64,000 nt of DNA from Streptomyces polyasparticus (GTDB lineage Bacteria > Actinomycetota > Actinomycetes > Streptomycetales > Streptomycetaceae). The position numbers were made by a program, and so were the translations under genes. The stretch spans positions 1 through 64,000 of the forward strand of contig NZ_JACTVJ010000030.1 in the NCBI RefSeq assembly GCF_014493765.1, in the 5' to 3' direction. A model generated the notes under the pieces. That model saw nothing but the letters and a program-made list of their open reading frames with translations, did not search any database and was not told the DNA's origin. Positions 52,226-60,476 of the stretch are shown here, piece after piece; the first letter of the stretch is position 1; every line of letters begins with the position of its first letter.

Positions 52226-53146
52226 GTGGTGCCCAGTTCGGAGATGGTCGGCAGCGTCAGCGTGGATCAGTACGAGCAGATCGTGGCGCGGCTGCGTGAC
52301 GCGGTCGAGAAGTTGCCGAAGAGTCAGTTCATCATCGGCGACGGGGCCCTTGAAGTGTGCCCGATGCAGGATCACGGCGGCCGGTCGGTGGGCGACGACC
52401 TGTTCGGGGTGTCGGCGTGGCTGCGCCGGCTCTCGGAGGACATCAACGTCCCCTACAACACCCTCAGGTCTTACCGATGGGTGGCCAGCCGATGGCCTGA
52501 GCAGCAGCGATGCCCTGGCGTGGCGTTCAGCATCCACCAGACTCTGGCCGCGATCTCCGACGACGAGGAGCGGTGGAAGGCGATCAAAACGCCGCCGCTG
52601 GACGAGCGGACCGGAATGCGACGCTGGACGCCGGAGACGTCCCGGCAGCGCGTCGGCTACCACGGTCCGGGACCGGAGACGGCGCAGGAGAAGATCGAGG
52701 CCGTCCACGACTTGGTCGCCGACGAGCAGGTCGCCACGCAGGTGGCCACCGATCTGCTGCGCCGGCCATCGGTCGCGTTCAAGGCCATGCGGGACGACAC
52801 GGCCCGCCATCAGGTTAACCACGCCCAGGTCGAGCAGGCCCGCCAGCTGCGCGAGATGAACGAGGCTGAACTCACGGGCGAGCCGGAGCCGTTCGCGCCC
52901 GCCGTGCGCCGGATCAACCACGCTTTAGAGTTCTTGGACCTGGTCGCCGCGTGTCAGCGGTTCGTCGCGGCTACCGGCAGGATCGTGCCGTCGCTGCGCG
53001 AGCGGCCCTTCTCCGACGACGAACGCGACACGGTGCACCGCAACGTCGATCGTGTCCGCGCCACCTGCGAGTGGATCCTAACCGCCGTGGACACCGGCCA
53101 GGTCGACGTGGACGAGGAACTCGCGAAGCTTCTGCGAGGCGAGTAG
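52226..53146 (+). CDS. DUF6192-family protein
   Basis: A 306-residue protein of a Streptomyces family usually paired with RacP. Recognisable parts are VGSVSVDQYEQIVARLRDAV, KSQFIIGDGALEV, YNTLRSYRWVASRWPEQQR (HTH-like) and a ParB-like region (IEAVHDLVADEQVATQVATD). It probably binds DNA; the RacP pairing and mobile setting suggest a plasmid or element maintenance role, but this is inference. Either of two adjacent GTG codons (52226, 52229) behind AGGGGG may be the start; an ATG at 52244 is a third option. Confidence 0.75.
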   Translation: MVPSSEMVGSVSVDQYEQIVARLRDAVEKLPKSQFIIGDGALEVCPMQDHGGRSVGDDLFGVSAWLRRLSEDINVPYNTLRSYRWVASRWPEQQRCPGVAFSIHQTLAAISDDEERWKAIKTPPLDERTGMRRWTPETSRQRVGYHGPGPETAQEKIEAVHDLVADEQVATQVATDLLRRPSVAFKAMRDDTARHQVNHAQVEQARQLREMNEAELTGEPEPFAPAVRRINHALEFLDLVAACQRFVAATGRIVPSLRERPFSDDERDTVHRNVDRVRATCEWILTAVDTGQVDVDEELAKLLRGE

Positions 53147-53148
53147 GA

Positions 53149-53559
53149 ATGCCCCGGTCACGGCACCGGGGCGACGCGGCACGCGATCACGCGGAAGCGA
53201 TCTGGCGAGTACTCATGCAGGCCCGCCCGGCCGGGCTCCACATGCACCAGCTAATGCGGGCCACCGAACTCACCCGCAGCCAAGTGCAGTCGGGCATGGC
53301 GATGATGCGCGACATCATCACGAAGAAGGGATGGCCACCGGTGATCTACACACGCGCGGACGGCTACCAGTTCACCGCGGACCCAAACGAGCTGGAGTCC
53401 TACGAGACGGCCCGGGTCCACGTGCTGCTGACCGAGGTCCGCCGCCTGATCACCGGGACCATAGCCCCGCACGCGGCCCTGGATCCGCAGGACAAGCGGA
53501 TCCGGCACATCGTCGCCCAGCTCAACTCGGTCGAGCCCACCCTCGACCTGATCGCCTGA
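53149..53559 (+). CDS. RacP protein
   Basis: A 136-residue protein of the RacP family. It has AARDHAEAIWRVLMQARPAG, LHMHQLMRATELTRSQVQSG (winged-helix-like) and WPPVIYTRADGYQF. It begins 2 bp after the DUF6192 stop, the usual arrangement. The fold suggests a small DNA-binding partner of the DUF6192 protein. Its stop lies only 14 bp before the IS5 transposase start, so the IS has inserted directly behind it. Confidence 0.75.
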   Translation: MPRSRHRGDAARDHAEAIWRVLMQARPAGLHMHQLMRATELTRSQVQSGMAMMRDIITKKGWPPVIYTRADGYQFTADPNELESYETARVHVLLTEVRRLITGTIAPHAALDPQDKRIRHIVAQLNSVEPTLDLIA

Positions 53560-53573
53560 ACAGGACGGTCGTC

Positions 53574-54430
53574 ATGCGCCGGCGCCGGTATCCCTCGGAC
53601 ACCACCGATCTCGAATGGCTGCTCATCGAGCCGTTGCTGCCGGTGCCGGCCTGCCAGACCCGTCGCGGCGGCCGCCCCGAGGCGCACCTCGTCGGAAGAT
53701 CGTCGATGCCCTGCGCTACCTCGTTGACACCGGCTGCAAGTGGGCCGCCCTTCCGCAGGACTTCCCACCCTTCAAGACGGTGTTCGGCTTCTTCACCCGC
53801 TGGTCCGCCGCCGGCGTCTTCAATCTCATCCGCGACCAGCTAAGGCACCGGATCCGCCGAGCCATGGGCACCTCCCCGAATCCGGTGGCGGCGGTGATCG
53901 ACTCCCAGTCGGTCAAGGTCGCCGCCACCGTCCCACGCTCCACATCGGGATACGACGCGGGAAAGAAGACGCCGGGTCGGAAGAGACACATCATCGTGGA
54001 TCTCAAAGGGCTTCCGCTGTTCGTGATGGTCACCCCGGCCGACATGCACGACAGTGTCGCCGCCCGCGAAGCCCTCTTCCGGCTCCGCCTCATGCACCCC
54101 GAAATCACCATCGTCTGGGCCGACCTGGCCTACGCCGGCACCCTCATCGCCTGGGCCAAGTCCTATCTCCGCCTCACGATCAAGACCGTGAGCAGACCCA
54201 AAGACGCGAAAGGATTCGTGATCCTACCGAGGCGCTGGGTGGTCGAGAGATCTCTTGCCTGGCTGTTGCACGCGCGCCGGAACGTGCGCGACTACGAAAC
54301 CCTCCCCGAGCACTCCGAAGCGATGCTCACGCTCGCCGCCATCACGCTCATGACTCGCCGGCTCACCCGGCTCCCCGCCCACCCGAACGCGGCAAAGCCT
54401 CGGGTCCACCCGGCTGTCGCAGCGGCTTGA
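53574..54430 (+). mobile_element. IS5-family transposase gene with a frameshift
   Basis: The start RRRRYPSDTTDLEWLLIEPL lies in one frame (from the ATG at 53574), and the rest of the transposase continues in another frame from about 53690 (RRKIVDALRYLVDTGCKWAA onward). The DDE residues are present: VIDSQSVKVA, WADLAYAG and WVVERSLAWLLHARRN. The shift near GAGGCGCACCTCGTC shows no classical slippery run, so it is probably a mutation; programmed frameshifting as in IS427-type elements is the alternative. Terminal repeats could not be fixed by eye. Confidence 0.8.
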
Positions 54431-54433
54431 ACG

Positions 54434-54556
54434 CTAGAACTCCCATTCCAGCTCGTCCTCATCGACTGCCACAGGCAGGTAACCGTCCACCGCCTCGCCG
54501 GTCTCCAGTGCGGTAGCTGTCGTATCCAGGAGAGCCGGAAGCGATGGGGTCTGCCG
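54434..54556 (-). pseudogene. 3' end of a disrupted gene
   Basis: A minus-strand frame ends with LPALLDTTATALETGEAVDG and YLPVAVDEDELEWEF, which reads like the acidic C-terminus of a real protein. The frame becomes shadow-like upstream, where the IS3 element begins near 54567. The IS probably cut this gene; its 5' part was not found on the far side. Confidence 0.45.
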
Positions 54557-54615
54557 CACGATCGGGTGACATCTGAACTGGCTTGCCCTGTGGGGCGGGT
54601 GGGAAGGATGTCGCT

Positions 54616-54909
54616 GTGCCGAAGCCTTATCCGGAAGAGTTCCGCCAGGATGTCGTCCGTGTCGCGCGGAACCGCGGCCCGGGCGTGACGGTCGAGCAAG
54701 TGGCCGCCGACTTCGAGGTCCACGCGATGACGCTGTGGAAGTGGCTGCGCCGCGCGGATATCGACGACGGGACCAAGCCTGGAACTTCGAGTCAGGAGAG
54801 CGTGGAACTGCGGGAAGCACGTCGGCGGATCAAGCTGCTGGAGCAGGAGAACGAGGTCCTGCGCCGGGCTGCGGCCTACCTGTCCCAGGCGAATCTGCCG
54901 GGAAAATGA
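54616..54909 (+). CDS. IS3-family transposase OrfA
   Basis: A 97-residue HTH protein with PYPEEFRQDVVRVARNRGPG, TVEQVAADFEVHAMTLWKWL and the leucine-zipper helix ELREARRRIKLLEQENEVLR that IS3 OrfA uses to dimerise. GTG start at 54616. It overlaps OrfB by 4 bp (AAAATGATC), where a -1 frameshift would make the OrfAB fusion. Confidence 0.85.
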   Translation: MPKPYPEEFRQDVVRVARNRGPGVTVEQVAADFEVHAMTLWKWLRRADIDDGTKPGTSSQESVELREARRRIKLLEQENEVLRRAAAYLSQANLPGK

Positions 54910-55751
54910 TCTACCCGCTCGTGAAAGAGCTGGCCGGAGACGGGGTGCCCGTCACGGTGACGTGCCGGGTGCTGAAGCTCGCCAGGCAGCCCTACTACCG
55001 CTGGCTGGAGCGACCGGTGACCGATGCCGAGTTGGTGCAGGCTGCGCGCGCGAACGCATTGATCGACGCTCACCGCGAGGACCCGGAGTTCGGCTACCGC
55101 TTCCTGGCCGACGAGGCCCGCAGTGTGGGTTCTGGCATGTCCGACCGGACCGCGTGGCGGATCTGCCGGGACAACCGCTGGTGGAGCGTGTTCGGGAAGA
55201 AGCGCGGCAAGGCCAAGAAGGCCGGCCCGCCGGTCCATGACGACCTCGTCCGCCGCGACTTCACGACGGACGGCCCGAACCGGCTGTGGCTCACCGACAT
55301 CACCGAACATCCCACCAGAGAAGGCAAGTTGTACCTCTGCGCGATCAAGGACGCCTTCAGTAAGAGGATCGTAGGCTACTCCATCGACGATCGGATGAAG
55401 TCCCGACTGGCCTTCGCAGCCCTCAACAACGCCGTTGCCCGCCGCGACAACATCGCCGGGTGCATTGTCCACAGCGATCGCGGATCGCAATTTCGATCAA
55501 GGAAGTTCGTCCGGGCACTCACCGGCCACCAGCTGGCCGGTTCGATAGGGAGGGTCGGGGCGGCGGGCGATAACGCGGCCATGGAGTCGTTCTTCAGCCT
55601 GCTGCAAAAGAACGTCCTCGACCTCCGGCAGTGGGCCACCCGCGAGGAACTGCGGATCGCGATCGTGACCTGGATCGAGAGGACCTACCACCGACGCCGC
55701 AGACAAACCTCGCTCGGCCGGCTGACCCCGTCGAATTCGAGATCGTCATGA
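54906..55751 (+). CDS. IS3-family transposase OrfB (rve integrase core)
   Basis: A 281-residue DDE transposase: first Asp in WLTDITEH, second Asp in VHSDRGSQF, Glu in DNAAMESFFSLLQKNVL. An HTH_21-like N-terminal part (PEFGYRFLADEARSVG) precedes the core. The last residues (LTPSNSRSS) deviate from the family ending LTPVEFE, which is present one frame over (VEFEIVMTTPALRAA), so a single-base change has altered the tail. Activity may still be retained. Confidence 0.85.
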   Translation: MIYPLVKELAGDGVPVTVTCRVLKLARQPYYRWLERPVTDAELVQAARANALIDAHREDPEFGYRFLADEARSVGSGMSDRTAWRICRDNRWWSVFGKKRGKAKKAGPPVHDDLVRRDFTTDGPNRLWLTDITEHPTREGKLYLCAIKDAFSKRIVGYSIDDRMKSRLAFAALNNAVARRDNIAGCIVHSDRGSQFRSRKFVRALTGHQLAGSIGRVGAAGDNAAMESFFSLLQKNVLDLRQWATREELRIAIVTWIERTYHRRRRQTSLGRLTPSNSRSS

Positions 55752-55989
55752 CTACACCGGCTCTCCGGGCCGCGTGACCACACCTGTCACCCAACCCTGC
55801 ATCAGACCCAAACAATCAGGACTGGGCATCGCACGCAGGCCTGTTCATGCTCGGCCGCTGACGAGTGCGTGCTGCAGGTCCGACAGCGTGCGCGGTGCTC
55901 CCCCACCCGATCCGGTGAGCCCTTCGCAGGGCTCGGTTCCTCCTCTCGGCTGCCCCGTTGTCCTGTCGGCATCAGGGCACGAAAGAACG

Positions 55990-56176
55990 ACAGGTAACTG
56001 CCCGAGACAGGGATAGGCAGGAGCGTCGGCATGCCGCCACGCTCGCGGAACCAACAGCTACCGGCGACTTGCGACGCGCCGACCGCGGCCTCCTCGCTGG
56101 TCAGCCCCTTGGCGATCCCACGCCAGAAATCACGCTCGCCCTCCCGCCGCAACGACGGAGCCCCCGGCGACTTCAT
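55990..56176 (-). pseudogene. N-terminal fragment of an IS30-family transposase
   Basis: The frame from the ATG at 56174-56176 encodes LRREGERDFWRGIAKGLTSE, SQVAGSCWFRERGGMPTLLP and SGSYLSF, the N-terminal HTH region of IS30-type actinobacterial transposases. After about 60 residues the similarity ends. No DDE domain remains. Confidence 0.65.
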
Positions 56177-56234
56177 CGCCGACCTGCCGGTCAACGCCTT
56201 CATCCATCCCGATGGCCTGCCCATCAACACCTCC

Positions 56235-56562
56235 ACGATCAAGGTGTTGCGACGACCGGTTGAATCCGCCCAATACACGTCCGCCGCCTTCGCCTCCGCC
56301 TGCCGAAAGCACGAGATCCGACGCTCGATGGGGCGGCTTGGTTCGCGTGACGACAACGCTCTTGCGGAATCTTCTTTGCCAGCATGAAGCGCGAACTGCT
56401 CTACGGAGAAAGATGGTTGAACAATTCCGATGCCCGCATGGCCGTGTTCACCTGGCTGGCCCGGTACAACAACCGGCGTCGGCATTCCGCGCTTGGTCAC
56501 ATAAGCCCAGTTGAATTCGCACGGCGCTCGATCAACTCAGGCAGCCTGAACTTGGCTGCATA
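56235..56562 (+). pseudogene. C-terminal fragment of an IS3-family OrfB
   Basis: The sequence encodes QYTSAAFASACRKHEIRRSM and GRLGSRDDNALAES, then, one frame over from about 56370, FFASMKRELLYGERWLNNSD and WLARYNNRRRHSALGHISPV EFA. This is the end of an IS3-type OrfB carrying the third catalytic residue (AES). The upstream two thirds are missing. Confidence 0.75.
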
Positions 56563-56745
56563 GTTCGTAGATGTCCACAAAGCGAGGGGCGAAGCCCAAC
56601 CCCTCCCCCACAGTAACCAGGCCTCCTTGCCGATGATCATTGCTCCAGGCGGACTCGCATCATGCCCGGACAGTCTCCTGTCGGCCTGCGGGTGCCGATA
56701 GCCCCGCAGAAGGAGACACATAGCCATACGGGCCAGCCTCCAGCC

Positions 56746-59463
56746 ATGACGACCCGCCGAACATCCCTTCCGACCGAACAGCCCTGCAACCCCCCTCCAC
56801 AACCCACCCGGCCTCCAACACCGCACCCGGCGAACGAAGTCGAAGACCAGGGGCCGGCCTCCTGCGGGCAGGAGCGGATGTGGCTCGTGGAGCAACTGGC
56901 TCCCGGCAGCGGCAGCAACCACTGCACGCTGCTGATGTGGCTGCGCGGCGAGCTCGATCATGTGGCTCTGCGTGAAGCCATCGACCTGCTGCACCGGCGA
57001 CAGGCCGTGCTGCGGACCGTGCTCGCCGAGCAGCATGGACGGCTGGTCCAGCGGGTACGGCGCGCGCTCCCGGTGGACCTGCCGTCCTCGGACTTGAGCG
57101 ATCTGCCCGATCCCGCGGCAGCTGCACGAGGTATCGCGGCGGCGCTCGGCGCGGCACCGTACGCCCTGGATCGCGAACCTCCCGTGCGCTGGCGCCTGTT
57201 ACGGACCGCGCCGAACGAGCACCTGCTGGTGCTGTGTCTGCATCACATCGCCGTCGACGGCTGGTCCGAGAGTGTGCTGTGGCAGCAGCTGGCAGAGCTG
57301 TACAGCGCGCGCCGGCTGGGCCGCACGCCACCGCCGCAGAGGCTGCGCGTGACGTACACCGAGTACGCGGCCCGGCAGCGCCGCGAGCTGGCCGGCGGTA
57401 TGTACAGCAAAGGCCTCGGCTATTGGCGCAGGCATCTGGCAGGCGCGCCCGCAGTCGTGCTTCCGGGCGTCGGCGGCGAGTCCTCCGCCTACACCGGGGG
57501 TGCCGACCATGCGGCCCGGACATTTACCGCCGGGGTGCCTGCCGAACTCTCCATTCGGCTCCAGCAGCTGGCGCGCGATGAGCGGGCTTCGTCGTTCATG
57601 GTGCTCCTTGCCGGGTTCTGCGCACTGCTACGGTCCACCACACAAGCCGAGGATCTGGTCATCGGGACGCCTACCGCCGGACGTAGCGAGGCTGATGTCC
57701 GCGACCTGGTCGGCTACTTGGTCAATCCGCTCGCGATGCGCTTCGATCTGTCGGGTCGGCCCACCCCGCGGGAACTGCTCCGCCGGGTCCGCGCGACCTG
57801 TCTGGACGGCATGGACCACCAGGACGTTCCGTTCGAAGAGGTGGTCAAGAGCGTGGCGCGCGGCCGGAGCAATCGTCGGCGCCAGCTGACTCCGGTGATG
57901 TTCCAACTGCACAACGTGCCTGAGCCGGAGGCTCGTTGGGTCGGTCTCGAGGCGGCGCGTGAACAGATATTTGGTACCGCATGCGATCTCGACCTGTCGC
58001 TGTCGCTGGAGCCGCGCCCGAATGGCCTTGTCGCGCACTGGACTTACCACACCGCCCTGTTCCATGCCGATGAAGTGAAGGCACTACACCGCCGCTATCT
58101 CGCGCTGCTCGCCCGTATCGCGGATGCACCCGACATTCCGCTGCCCGCCGAAGAGGCTCACGGCGGGCAGCGGCGGGACGAGGAGCGGTGGACGGCTCCG
58201 CCCCGCTCACGGCAGCCGGAGACGGCCGCCGGGTGGGCGGAGCAGGGCACTCGGCTGAGGACCGTGGTCTCGGTGTTCGATGAGGTGCTCGGCGGCAGGC
58301 CGGGACTGGACGAGGACTTCCTTGCCGCCGGAGGACACTCGCTGACTGCGGTGCAGGCCGCCGAGCGGTTGCGCCGCCGTCTGGCGCTGCCGGTCACGGG
58401 CCTGGAGGTGATGGAGTGCGGCTCCGCCCGCAGACTGGGCCGGCTGCTCGACGAACGCGCCGGGGCGCAGCTGCTGGCACGAGCCGCGGGCGAGGTGTCG
58501 ACGTCCGCTCGCGCGCATCGGGCCCGCACCTCGTCCGCCGGGCTGTCGGGAGCGGCTGCCGGGCCTGTGCTGGTCACGGGTGCCACCGGTGGCGTGGGGT
58601 CGTTCGTGGTAAGGGAGTTGCTGGCGCGGGGCCGCAGTGTGCGTGCCCTGGTGCGGCCCGAGTCGGCTCATCTGCTGGCCGGAGAACCCGTCGAGATCGT
58701 CGCGGGCGATCTGGCAGACCATGATTCCTTGCGCGCCGCGGCCGACGGAGCGGGTGCGGTGGTGCACGCGGCGTGCACCTTCACCTCGCCGCAGGTGGAC
58801 GTCGCCGCGATGCGGGCTCTACTGGCGGGCGGCTCCGCCGCAACGTTCGTCTTCGTCAGCAGTGTGGACGCCTATGGCAGCCCGCCTCCGGGCCCGGTTC
58901 CGGAGGGCGCCGGGCCCGTCGGTGCGGTGAACGCCTACGGAGAGGCCAAACTGGCGTGCGAGCGCTTGCTGGCGCAGGCGCGGCGCGGTACACCGCACGG
59001 CTGGAGCGCCGTGCGGGTACCGGCGGTGTGGGGTTGCCACGACCGGTTGCACCATCAGCTGCGCTGGGGGGTCACGGGATCGCTGCTGCAGGCCGCGGAA
59101 GCCCGCACCGAAATGCTGCTGCCGGGTACGCGGGAGGCGACATCGCGGTACCGGCCGGGCCTGTTGCCGTGGATCAGTGCGCACCGGCTGGCCCGGTTCC
59201 TGGTCGACGTTGTCGAATCTCCGGCGTACGGGGTGGTGAACGCGATCGGCGGTCATGTGGACTGGCTGGCGCTCGCGCTGGAGCTGCGCGAGTTGGTCGG
59301 CAGTGACAGTCGGCTTGCCTACTCCCCCGATGCTCCGGCCCATCTGTTCCGTGCCGCCCGCTACGCCTCGGCGCTGTGCGAACCGGCGGGCGGCGCCGAA
59401 GAGTCCTGGCGTGCGGCGCTTGCCGAAGCCGTACCGGCGACCCTTGCTCTCTCCCGGCGCTGA
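56746..59463 (+). CDS. NRPS protein: condensation - carrier - SDR domains, no adenylation domain
   Basis: A 905-residue protein. Residues 45-480 are a condensation domain (start [14 protein letters not shown], catalytic HHIAVDGWS near 167-175, ending [11 protein letters not shown]). About 500-570 is a carrier domain ([20 protein letters not shown], phosphopantetheine Ser near 532). About 605-905 is an extended SDR domain with [28 protein letters not shown] and [12 protein letters not shown] (Tyr-xxx-Lys). No adenylation domain exists, so the carrier must be loaded in trans. The SDR may reductively release or modify the chain; it looks more like an epimerase/dehydratase-type SDR than a standard thioester reductase. 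I use the ATG at 56746. Confidence 0.82.
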   Translation: MTTRRTSLPTEQPCNPPPQPTRPPTPHPANEVEDQGPASCGQERMWLVEQLAPGSGSNHCTLLMWLRGELDHVALREAIDLLHRRQAVLRTVLAEQHGRLVQRVRRALPVDLPSSDLSDLPDPAAAARGIAAALGAAPYALDREPPVRWRLLRTAPNEHLLVLCLHHIAVDGWSESVLWQQLAELYSARRLGRTPPPQRLRVTYTEYAARQRRELAGGMYSKGLGYWRRHLAGAPAVVLPGVGGESSAYTGGADHAARTFTAGVPAELSIRLQQLARDERASSFMVLLAGFCALLRSTTQAEDLVIGTPTAGRSEADVRDLVGYLVNPLAMRFDLSGRPTPRELLRRVRATCLDGMDHQDVPFEEVVKSVARGRSNRRRQLTPVMFQLHNVPEPEARWVGLEAAREQIFGTACDLDLSLSLEPRPNGLVAHWTYHTALFHADEVKALHRRYLALLARIADAPDIPLPAEEAHGGQRRDEERWTAPPRSRQPETAAGWAEQGTRLRTVVSVFDEVLGGRPGLDEDFLAAGGHSLTAVQAAERLRRRLALPVTGLEVMECGSARRLGRLLDERAGAQLLARAAGEVSTSARAHRARTSSAGLSGAAAGPVLVTGATGGVGSFVVRELLARGRSVRALVRPESAHLLAGEPVEIVAGDLADHDSLRAAADGAGAVVHAACTFTSPQVDVAAMRALLAGGSAATFVFVSSVDAYGSPPPGPVPEGAGPVGAVNAYGEAKLACERLLAQARRGTPHGWSAVRVPAVWGCHDRLHHQLRWGVTGSLLQAAEARTEMLLPGTREATSRYRPGLLPWISAHRLARFLVDVVESPAYGVVNAIGGHVDWLALALELRELVGSDSRLAYSPDAPAHLFRAARYASALCEPAGGAEESWRAALAEAVPATLALSRR

Positions 59464-59525
59464 ACCGTACGGCTGTGCCCGGCGACCCCATCAGGTGGGG
59501 GGCGCCGGGCACAGTCATACGGTTC
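59462..59525. terminator. Bidirectional terminator between convergent genes
   Basis: A long near-perfect inverted repeat runs from GAACCGTA...CTGTGCCCGGCG to CGCCGGGCACAG...TACGGTTC around a small inner CCCC/GGGG hairpin. It lies exactly between the stop of the C-T-SDR gene and the stop of the convergent HTH gene and can end both transcripts. Confidence 0.85.
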
Positions 59526-59537
59526 CCGGGTCGTGCG

Positions 59538-60476
59538 TCAGCTGTCGGCAAGCAGGGTCTCGAGCCACTTGGGGTCGACATCGTCGGCGATTCCGGAGCC
59601 GACCAGGCACTCGGCGAGCGAGGTCGCATCCCACGACTCCCGCTCGACAGCGAAGTCCCGCGGTGAACTGCGTACCACCGCGGCCGCCTCCCGTTCCTCC
59701 GCCGCGGTGGGCGCGACCGGCTCACCTTCGCCGTAGCCGATCCGGAAGGAGTCGAAGCCGTCACGGTTGAAGTTGCGGATGACGGCGCGTATGCGGTCCT
59801 TGCTCACAAGCGTGCGGGTGGCGATGGCGCAGGTGCTCCAGCCAAGTCGGTTCCACAGCACGATGGAGGCGCGCTGCCAGGCGACGGCGGAACCGGAACG
59901 CTCCACCAACTGCCACAGCTCCCGGGTGCGTTGCTCGTCGAGACCGCGGGCCGCAGGCTCTGCCGCGGCCTCTCCCCGGCGCAGCGGCAGCCGCCGGGCC
60001 ACCGCCACCGGCGAGGTGGTGAAATGTGCGCTCCAGCGGGCCAGCCGGACGTCCCAGCGCACGTCCATGGGCGAGGACCCGTGGTCGAATGCCGACAGGT
60101 CTGCGGTGAGGAGCGCCGTATACGCCTCGCGCGGTAGTTCATGGGTGAGGGAGACGGCCAGGCCGGTGGCCGCGTCCTCCAGCCGCACTCCGTGCGGGCG
60201 TCCCCAGCGGCGGGAGTCCGCGCGTAGGGACAACAGATGGGCCACGAGCGAGCGCAGCCGCTCGGCGCCACCCGGCTGCTGGGCGAAGCGGTCGAGAAAG
60301 GGGGACAGCGGGGCGTTGACGACGATGAGGAACGCAGACGTCGGGGGCGGGCCACCATAGGAGTGGCCTTCCGCCGTGGCGCTCATGCCGAGTGCGTCGA
60401 AGCGCCGCCGGAGCTCGGCCACTTCTCCCGCCGTGGGTCCGGTGTCGAGGAGGAGGCGTACCTCAAGTCCGTTCAC
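59538..60476 (-). CDS. Protein with IS630-type helix-turn-helix and unknown N-terminal domain
   Basis: A 312-residue protein. The C-terminal 120 residues match the DNA-binding half of IS630-type transposases: VSKDRIRAVIRNFNRDGFDS, then RDFAVERESWDATSLAECLV and VDPKWLETLLADS. The catalytic domain is absent. The N-terminal 190 residues form a compact alpha/beta domain (SAFLIVVNAPLSPFLDRFAQ, LTHELPREAYTALLTADLSA) that I do not recognise; it is reminiscent of small effector-associated domains. The GTG start overlaps the stop of the CmlA-like gene (GTGA), and AGGAG precedes it, so the two proteins are made together. A domesticated regulator of the NRPS cluster is the best guess. Confidence 0.6.
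   Translation of the reverse strand: MNGLEVRLLLDTGPTAGEVAELRRRFDALGMSATAEGHSYGGPPPTSAFLIVVNAPLSPFLDRFAQQPGGAERLRSLVAHLLSLRADSRRWGRPHGVRLEDAATGLAVSLTHELPREAYTALLTADLSAFDHGSSPMDVRWDVRLARWSAHFTTSPVAVARRLPLRRGEAAAEPAARGLDEQRTRELWQLVERSGSAVAWQRASIVLWNRLGWSTCAIATRTLVSKDRIRAVIRNFNRDGFDSFRIGYGEGEPVAPTAAEEREAAAVVRSSPRDFAVERESWDATSLAECLVGSGIADDVDPKWLETLLADS

Larger units (their letters stand above)
54567..55789 (+). mobile_element. IS3-family insertion sequence
   Basis: Two overlapping transposase frames are bounded by the short inverted ends TGACA (54567-54571) and TGTCA (55785-55789), a span of 1223 bp that is normal for IS3 elements. The inverted repeats are weak beyond the first bases and no matching target duplication was seen, so the exact ends are uncertain. 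Confidence 0.6.

Noticed and set aside
55802-56500. A 232-codon minus-strand frame as an intact gene
   Set aside because: Only the middle resembles an IS30 N-terminus; both flanks are shadow sequence, one of them opposite an IS3 fragment.
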